Under the pieces are notes generated by a model that was given only the letters and a program-made list of their open reading frames with translations, was not told the DNA's origin and searched no databases. This document shows positions 56,785 through 64,000 of a stretch of 64,000 nucleotides of DNA, piece after piece. Every line of letters begins with the position of its first letter. Positions within the stretch are counted from its first letter, which is position 1. The stretch spans positions 32,212,301 to 32,276,300 of the forward strand of contig JAULJL010000003.1 of assembly GCA_030761205.1 (NCBI GenBank), given 5' to 3'. A program made the translations under genes and the position numbers. This DNA is from Fremontodendron californicum. Its lineage: Eukaryota; Streptophyta; Magnoliopsida; Malvales; Malvaceae.

Positions 56785-57212
56785 AAAAACCAATTTATCT
56801 TTATCGTAATATTTTATTTTGATTCATATTTATTTTTGTATTTTTAAGATTATAGATAAATTTATCATTATATTTTAATTAAATATTGAATTTTTTTCAC
56901 TCTATTTTTTATTTGATTGAATTTAATCACTAAATTTTAATTTTTTATTTAATTTTATCACTAAATTTTAATTTTCAATGATTTGAAGACAAAATTTAAT
57001 AAAAAAATTCATATATTTTATTTTAATAATTAAAATAATAAATTAATTAATAAAAAATATTAGAAATTAAAAAATTAACATAAAATGTTTATTTTATAAA
57101 AATGTAATTTTTTTATTTTTTCATAAAATAAAAATTTTATGTTAATATTTTAATTTTTAATATTTTTATAATTAATTTATTGTTGTTAATTATCAAAATA
57201 AAATTTGGAAGG
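56785..57212. mobile_element. Foldback/MITE-like inverted-repeat element, left part
   Basis: Very AT-rich. Positions 57010-57100 and 57118-57206 form a nearly perfect inverted repeat (hairpin centred near 57110). Further out, 56785-57009 is the inverted counterpart of 62394-62600 (for example AAGATTATAGATAAATTTAT against the complement of TAATCTTAAAATACC). The solo LTR F inserted into the right side of the structure. The transposon family is unknown. Confidence 0.65.
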
Positions 57213-58039
57213 TGTAGACACCTAATTTTGTCCGAGCCCCCTAAACAAGGTAAGTTCTTCCTACAATTTCCCGAAATGCAAAGAATATCCCCTCATTTCA
57301 CAAATGAGTCTCCAAGACTTTGATTCAGAGGTCAAAACGAAGAAGTCAACCTGAAAAAAGTCAACTCCAAAAAAATCAACCTCGAAAAGTCAATTATTAA
57401 AAAGTCAACTCTCAGTCAAAATCAAGATTCGAAGTTGAATTGAACAATGGTGAAGAAATTTTGATAATCGGAGATCTACAATTGAAGATAGAGAGGATTG
57501 AAAGACAAATTGCAAAATTCAGTGTAGGAAAAATGGAAAATTTTGCAAATTTAGGGAAAAGTACGTAAACGATCAAATTGGACGAAATTGGAAGTTCCAA
57601 ATAAAATAAGATCAATAAATATGGATATTGGAAGGTCCAATTTTGGAGTGGAGTTGAAGGAAGATGTGGTTTGAAGAGAAAAAGGAAAATAAAGATTTAA
57701 TGAATAATTAGGAAATTCACAATTTTGGGAAAAACTACAGAGATGATCCAATTCGGTGAAATTGAAGCCCCCAGTTGATGAATAATAAATAAATAAAAAT
57801 ATCCCAAGTGCCAATTTGAAGTGGATCCCAAGGAAGAGCCAATTGGAGGAGAAACGGAAAAAATGAGAAAATTCTCAATTTTGAGAAAAAAGGAAAAACT
57901 AAATCGGAGAGGAATTCGGTTGTAAAAATTAGGCATTTTCGATCCAACTCCAATTCAATATATGACAAAGGCAGTGGAAAAAGAAAATCCAAAATTTTGG
58001 CCCGTTTCGAGTAAAATCGAGGTTTCAAGGGTTAAAGGG

Positions 58040-58660
58040 CAATTTTGGAAAATCTGGGAAAAATAGAATCCGAGCTCAAAAAATTGCGAAACTTTTCAAA
58101 ACTGAGTTTTAGGATGGAAAGAAAAAAATGAGAAGAAGAAAACCCAAAATTGGGGCTGAAATGCAAATATGCTAAATTCGGGAGACTAATCTGTAATTTC
58201 AAAGAAAAATCTAGGAAAAATGCAAAACGAGCTCAGAAAATTATGAAAACTTTCAGAACTGAGTTTTTATATTGGATGGAATGGATTGGAGAATAAAAAT
58301 TCGGAATTAGAGCTCAAATGAAAATAGACAAAGTTCGGGGGCACTAAATCGAAATTTTAGAGAAAAATTTGGGAAAAATGGAAAACGAGCTCGGAAAATT
58401 ATGAAAACCTCCAGAACTAAGTTTTATATTGGATGAAATGGATTGAAGAAGAAAAATCCAGAATTGGAGCTCAAATGGAAATAGACAAAGTTTGGGAGGC
58501 ACTAAGCCGAAACTTTAAAGAAAATCCAGGAAAAATGCAAAACGAGCTCGAAAATTTATGAAAACCTCCAGGACTGAGTTTTATATTGGCTGGGATGGAT
58601 TAAAAAAGAAAAATTCAAAATTGGGGTCCATTTGCAAATAAATTAAGTTTGGGGGCCAAA
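58040..58660. repeat. Tandem repeat of about 158 bp in solo LTR F
   Basis: Four units share the CGAGCTC core with flanking AAAAATG(C/G)AAAA and AAAATTATGAAAAC, near 58065, 58223, 58382 and 58539. They correspond to the 157 bp units of the other Tat/Ogre LTRs. Confidence 0.88.
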
Positions 58661-61089
58661 ATGCAATTTTACCAAAAAAACCAAAAATGGCCATTTTGCA
58701 AATAAAAAAATATGAATGGCCTGGAAATTGCAAGCCATTTTTAGCCAGCTGGTTGTGAGGGAGATGGAGGTTTGATCATCATAAATCAAATAGCCAAGAT
58801 TGAGTAGCTAAATGACATTTTTAAGAAATGACAAGATTCTCCACTACTTGCCTACATAGCATTTTTGGCCAATGGGAGGCCTACAAATTGCAAAGCCATG
58901 TGAAGACTATGAGATGATGCCAAATAGGATTAAAAATGCCACCTAGGAAGATATTTTGGAGTAAGCCATATGATCATGACAAGTGGCTTAGATATTTTGT
59001 AGAGATGGGAGACAAGAATAATTTAGGTGGCATTATTGGCCAATAAGAGGTTAGGAAACCCTTAATTTAAGGAAAGCATCATGCAAAAAGGGGATAAGAA
59101 CCCTTAATTTAAGGAAAGCATCATGTAAAGAGGGGACAAGAATTAGTCATGTGGCAAAGATGTTGGGAGAGCATGCAAAGCATGACTTAGGCTAAAAAAG
59201 ATGAGCACTCTCACATTATGAATAGAGAGAATCGGCCAAGGCTTGTAGAGAGGGGGGAATTCATTTTTGATACAATATTCACTACATTTTGGAGAAGAGG
59301 AAAAGTAGCAAAAAAACCTCTCAAGGAGAAAAAGAAAAAAGGGAGAAAGGAGGGAAGTTTGAGAGATTGATTAGAAAAAGCTTTGCTAGGTAACATTCTC
59401 TTCTCTTCTTTTCATTTATTTTCTTTGATTTCATGTTCTCTTTCTCTTATTTTTCCATGTGATTGTTAACTTTATTTGTTGAATAAAAGGTTTTTGAAAA
59501 TAAATTTCTAAAGGTTTTTTTCCTTTTCTTCTTTATTCTTTACAAAATAATAAAGTTTGCAAAATTTTCCTACAATATTTCTTGTTTGGCTGAAACCTTG
59601 GTGGATTTATTGCGCTTGTCTTTGTTTGATTTTCTTGCTTGTATGTTGTTTGTGGGATTCACCATTGTGGTAGGATAGGCTATTTCTTTTATTTTCTTTT
59701 TTAAAAAATGAAATAAAAGGCTTGAGAAGCTTGAGGATCTTGATTTTTATCAAGTGATTTTGGTTAGGTGGGACTATGTCCAAGGAACCAACCATTGAGC
59801 CAACCTTGATTTTCCTTTGTTTGTTTATTTTTTTAGTTCATGATTTATCATTTTCATATGCTTGTTTGGCTATAAAATCATGCATTCATACCATTTTCAA
59901 CTTGATTTTTGGCTAAGACCAATCAATGGTCTCTAGCCAAAGTCTCTTGTGCAAACTAGGTGAAAAACTAATGGGTTGTTAAGTTGGATATTTTGACTTT
60001 GAGCATTTTTTTCACTAAATTATTTTTGTCAAAATAAAAAGAGTTTTTAACCATATGTATTAGACCCTTATATAAATCCCTGGTATTTTTTCCAAGATTT
60101 TTAGAATTTTTTATCAAGGTTGGAAAAATGGTTTTCGGTAAAACAGATTTTTTAATCTACTGTTCTGACTTTAATGCAATTTCGGTCAAGTCATTCTTAG
60201 TCCGAATTTAAAGCTGATTTTTTCTCATAAAGACCTTCATGTTTCAAGTCTAAAATGATTTTTCCAGAATTTTTTGAATTTTTTATAAGGGGTAGAAAAA
60301 TAGTTTTCTAAAATTGATTGTGGGAGTTAAAATGAGTTTTTTCTAAACTAATAATTTTATGTTTTTTATTTGTAAAAAGGAAGGGCTGATTAGAATCATT
60401 AGCTACTGTTTTGGGTTGTTTTCTATGTCATCTCAAGGATTAAAAATTGATTTTACAAAGGTTGGGTCATGGGTAGTCAACCCGGATTTTAAAAAAATAG
60501 GAAAACTAGAGCCTTTTAGAGGGGGGTTTCGGCCAAGGCCTTTTTTTTCATCCAAAAATTCCAACTTATTTTAAATCTGAGCTCAAAGTCATTCGGTTTT
60601 TAAAAATTCAATTTAAGTTTCTTTCAAAGATAGTCGAACACCTTTGTAGGTATACTGATATCCTTACTTCAAGGGAGAAATACATCTTCATGCATTGTAT
60701 ATTTAAAAATGTTTTAATTTAATTTGGCATAAAAACGTGCTTCTCGGTTTCCTAAACATTTGGCGAGAATTAGTTCCTAATCTTTGCCGGGTTTGCCGGA
60801 GAGGTTAGGAAATTATTCAACGAACGTGGTTATGAAATCGCAAGGCATGGATTTTGTTTTATTCGGAATTATATAAATATCATATGAAAGAATTATTTTC
60901 CAAACTTTGCCGGGTTTGCCAGGGAGTATGGTAATATTTTTTGACATATGCCATTTATGTAATTCCTCACATGAAAAATCAATTTCAAAATGATGATGTG
61001 TGCATGTGTTATGATATCTATATTTGCCATTTTAATCATGCAAATTCCATGTACATGAATATTCCATGATAATGTCATTTTTATGACTA

Positions 61090-61640
61090 ATGTTTGTGTC
61101 ATTTATGCCATGTTGATATTTGTCATGTCATGAAATGTTTGCCATGATAAGCATGCCATGTCACGATAAGATTTGACATGTCATTAATTCACATGCCATG
61201 TCATTAATTCTTTGGCCATGTCATTTATATTTTGCCATGTCAAGTATGCCATGTCATTAATTCTTTTGCCATGTCACAATAGGATTTGCTATGTCATTAA
61301 TTCATATGCCATGTCATTAATTCTTTTGGTCATGTCATTTAGATTTTTCCATGTTAAGCATGCCATGTCATTCATCCTTTTGGCCATGTCATTTATATTT
61401 TGCCATGTCAAGCATGCCATGTCATCCATTCTTTTGTCATGTCGTAATAGGATTTGCCATGTCATTAATTCATATGTCATGTCATTGATTCTTTTAGCCA
61501 TGTCATTAAGATTTCGCCATGTCAAGCATGCCATACCATTCGTTCTTTTGGCCATATTGTTTAGATTTTGCCATGTCATATATGTCATATCATTAATTCT
61601 TTTGCCATGTCATATTAAATGTTTGCAATGCCACATGTTG
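61090..61640. repeat. GCCATGTCATT array in solo LTR F
   Basis: More than twenty variants of GCCATGTCATTAATTCTTTT, GCCATGTCATTTATATTTT and CCATGTCAAGCAT occur, partly in a higher-order order. The 169-codon plus-strand and 99-codon minus-strand open frames here are repeat artefacts. Shorter TCATTT-type arrays are present in the other LTRs. Confidence 0.88.
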
Positions 61641-62388
61641 ATTAATTTATATTTTTGTGCCTTAGTATTGATTTGCATATTCATGACCATTTTTTATGAT
61701 TTTAAAAAACATGAAAAATAAATAATATTTTTTTCATAACACAAGATTATTCTCGAGTTAAAATAATTAATGAGTTCTCTACTGGATCTGCCGGGGAGGA
61801 TATCATCAATTATCATTAACAACGGAATATCTTTTTTCAAAAACAAGGATGGTTCGGAGAATTTTTAAAATAAATAAAAATTTCTATGTTTTATCGGGTC
61901 TGTCGGGGAATATAAAAAAAATTATGTTAATAAATTCCGGATCATTCTCAAATAATAATTATTTTTTCAAGGGGAATTATTTTTAAATATCAAATATAAA
62001 ATCGGCTTTTACCAAGACTCAAGATAACACAGGATTAATAAGGTCCGTTTTATACGAGCGTTGTGGGGTTGCTAATCCTTCCCCACACGTAACCGACTCC
62101 CGAACCCGCACTTGTTTTCTCTGATTCAAAGCGCAAACTTCGAAATTGGTTTAAAAAAAATGTTTTAATTAATTTTAAAATATTTTACAAAAACCGATTT
62201 TAATAGGTGGCCGATCACACCTAGCTAAAAAAGATTGGTGACGACTCCATTGCTTTTTCGAGATTGTTTTCAAACCCTCAATTTTTAATATAAGAGGAAT
62301 TAAGTCGTCTTTTCCTCTTTTCCCCCACGCCTTTTACATATTTCTTTTAACGTCCTCTGACGGGTCCGCGACGGATCACGTTACGACA

Positions 62389-62600
62389 GAAGGAATATTA
62401 TTTTTGTTAAATTTTGTCATCAAATCATCTAAAATCATTGTTGAGTGACAAAATTTAATCAAAAATCAAAATTTAATTATAAAACTCAATCAAATGGGTG
62501 ACAAATTTATTATTAATCTTAAAATACCATAACAAATATCAATTAAAATAAAGTATAATGACAAATTTTAATATTTATTGATAAATTTATCATTTAACCC
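62389..62600. mobile_element. Foldback/MITE-like inverted-repeat element, right arm
   Basis: It begins with the right GAAGG TSD of F and is the inverted counterpart of 56785-57009. The outer end is near GATAAATTTATCATTTAACC. Joining it to the left part across the solo LTR gives an AT-rich element of roughly 635 bp able to fold back on itself. Confidence 0.6.
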
Positions 62601-62689
62601 TTTTTCCTTTACGGCTCTGTCCCATTTATTTATTTATTTTTCAAGGTCCCTCCTAACTCCATCTTTGATAACGTCACGTGCAGGCTTTA

Positions 62690-63205
62690 TTAGGAATGGC
62701 AATGGAGCGGGGCGGAGGCGGGGATTGCCTTATCCACCTCCGCCCCACTTTTGTATGGATGTTGAAAACATCCACCTCCATGAATGTCGGTTACATCCAT
62801 AACCGCTCCACGATACTCCACTCTGCTACAGCACAATTTTTATTAATTATTTTTAAGTTAATATTGTAAAAAATTATATTGTAATTTATTCTTAAACATA
62901 ATTTAGGCACATAAAATTCTTATATATATATAATATACATATATATACTAAAAGCATATATATATATAATATTTATATATATATATATGATTTTAGTATA
63001 TATATCTAATATATATATTAAAAAATATAAAATATTTTAAGAGGTAAGATAATAATTTCAAAAAGCGGGGCGGAACAGAGCGGAGCAAGTATTTACCAAA
63101 ACCACCCCAATTCACTCTGTCCCCGCTTTTCAAAAAAAAAAATTTCTCTATTTGGAGCAAATCGGTACAAAATTTCATCAATCGGATCGGATTTTGTCAT
63201 CCCTA
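62690..63205. mobile_element. hAT-like non-autonomous element (MITE), tentative
   Basis: It begins TAGGAATGGCAATGGAGCGG and ends with the complement of TAGGGATGACAAAATCCGAT, giving imperfect terminal inverted repeats of the TAGGRATGRCAA type seen in common plant non-autonomous hAT elements rich in GGGGCGG. It includes GGGGCGG on the left and its counterpart at 63066. An (AT)n-rich block lies at 62920-63040. No clear 8 bp TSD is visible, so the ends are uncertain. Confidence 0.45.
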
Positions 63206-63869
63206 GACTCTACCCACGTTACATGCACTCGCTTTTTCACCGGCGACTGGCTGTTTACCAATTTCCTGCTCCTAGTCAAGTCAAGTTAATGCTCTCAAGG
63301 AAAAGGTCAAGGGGATTTCTTCCACAGAAAATTATTTTTTAAATAAAAATTCCACTAACATAGATAAAATAATTTTTCTTTTAAATGTGTTTTTTTTAGA
63401 TGTGTTTTTCATTGTTTCATTAAATAAAAATATAGTTAGAAGAAGGATTTTATAATGAAAATTTAGAAAAAAAAAATACCACAAAAAGACTTTATTTTTC
63501 ACAACTACATATACAAATTCAACAATTATATAAGATAGTCGAAGTTCAAAATATGGTTTCCGTTAAAAAGATATTATTAATTTGGGAAAAGTATTAACCC
63601 CCATATTTGATTATAATTTCAAATACTTTTTATAATTTGGATAATATTTTCTTTCCTCCCTGAAAATTAATATCATATCAAAACTATCCTTCTATGGCAT
63701 AGAACATATCTAGAGTTAACAAAATAATCCAAACCGTCGAGTCCGGTAGATAATTTCAAAAAATAACGAGTTCGGGTTCGGGTTTACCATAAACCTGAAT
63801 TGACCCACCCTGATTATTATTTTTTTATTTTTCTTACTTTTAATTTTTATATATGTTAATTCTATATAT
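63206..63869. other. Intergenic AT-rich sequence, no gene seen
   Basis: Contains a short GAGTTCGGGTTCGGGTTTACC stretch followed by its near complement (GGTTTACCATAAACC) at 63765-63800, the kind of motif found in small non-autonomous transposons. Nothing else is recognised. Confidence 0.5.
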
Positions 63870-64000
63870 TATTAGAGGTGAACATTCACTCGGTTCGGTT
63901 TCAAAATTTCGAAAATCGATTAAACCGACTAAACTTATAAAACCGACCGAATCGATCGACAAAGATTCTAAAATCGAAAAAACTGAAACCGACTTAAGTC
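63870..64000. mobile_element. Left end of a small non-autonomous transposon, cut by the window edge (tentative)
   Basis: TTAGAGGTGAACATTCACTC followed by GGTTCGGTTT and repeated AACCGA/ACCGACT motifs resembles the 'GGTTCGGTTT' class of plant hAT-like MITEs. The other end is outside the window. Confidence 0.35.

Larger units (their letters stand above)
57213..62388 (+). repeat. Solo LTR F (Tat/Ogre-like)
   Basis: It is 5176 bp from TGTAGACACC to GTTACGACA, with GAAGG on both sides (57208-57212 and 62389-62393) and no internal region: a solo LTR made by recombination between the two LTRs of a lost element. It is a diverged subfamily relative to D. It carries a TTGAC-type cluster at 57330-57420, about 158 bp units at 58040-58660, a CATGTCATT array at 61090-61620, and the conserved GCCGGGTTTGCCGG-like blocks at 60790-60930. 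No gene is supported. Confidence 0.92.

Noticed and set aside
61212..61721. 169-codon plus-strand frame in solo LTR F
   Set aside because: It is a translation of the CATGTCATT tandem array, with repeated Cys-His-Val-Lys and Met-Ser motifs, and is not conserved in other LTRs.

Overview
The window is nuclear DNA from a flowering plant, most likely a eudicot. It is AT-rich, contains no intact ordinary host gene, and consists almost entirely of nested long terminal repeat (LTR) retrotransposons with characteristic plant primer-binding sites. Two lineages dominate. The first is a Tat/Ogre-like Ty3/gypsy group with very long LTRs (about 4.2-5.9 kb) that start TGTAGACACC and end GCGACA or ACGACA; its primer-binding site matches the 3' end of plant tRNA-Arg. 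The second is an Athila-like Ty3/gypsy group with LTRs that start TGATAA and a primer site matching tRNA-Asp. Boundaries were read by eye from repeated motifs, primer sites, polypurine tracts and target-site duplications (TSDs); no alignment was run. 'Tat/Ogre' and 'Athila' are assigned from established lineage features.

Layout from left to right. (1) 1-20948, element A (minus strand, Tat/Ogre-like): a broken gag at 1-1634, a broken DUF7745/coiled-coil gene at 2100-3425, a leader and primer site, and a 5' LTR at 4549-20948. That LTR is interrupted by (2) element E, 7828-18282 (plus strand, Athila-like), flanked by a CAAGG TSD. (3) 20949-24501 is part of another Tat/Ogre LTR (B2), into which A inserted. 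(4) 24502-29325 is a 5'-truncated Athila copy C (minus) with a decayed pol. (5) 29326-38552 is Tat/Ogre element B1 (minus): 5' LTR, leader and two gag modules, with its 3' part missing. (6) 38553-39670 is a decayed MULE transposase gene (minus) split by B1. (7) 39757-55773 is a complete non-autonomous Tat/Ogre element D (plus) with two LTRs, two gag modules, no pol, satellite-like arrays before its 3' LTR and a CAAGG TSD. (8) 55888-56523 is a minisatellite of about 50 bp units. (9) 56785-62600 is an AT-rich foldback/MITE-like inverted repeat split by a 5.2 kb solo LTR F (57213-62388, GAAGG TSD). (10) 62690-64000 holds small non-autonomous DNA-transposon-like sequences.

The most interesting object is element E. 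Its RT, RNase H and integrase core has been removed in frame, leaving a gag-protease-integrase tail fusion. Two open reading frames absent from the related copy C occupy the env-like position downstream. One (12558-13094) is a 178-residue basic, cysteine-rich protein whose motif layout resembles the small nucleic-acid-binding proteins of carlaviruses. The other (13461-14108) is a full-length, intronless LOG-type cytokinin-activating phosphoribohydrolase with its signature motif intact. Each is preceded by a pyrimidine-rich tract ending in AG, like a 3' splice site, and the LOG frame is followed by an A-rich tract resembling a fossil poly(A) tail. The inference is a non-autonomous retrotransposon carrying a captured cytokinin gene and a virus-like regulatory protein, possibly expressed from spliced subgenomic RNAs.

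An approximate order of events: the MULE is the oldest; B1 inserted into it and D just upstream of it; C and B2 were joined to the B1 remnant by truncation and insertion; A entered the B2 LTR; E entered the A LTR, and its locus was later rearranged by a local duplication. Every long Tat/Ogre LTR carries a cluster of TTGAC (W-box-like) motifs near its start, which hints at stress- or WRKY-driven transcription.
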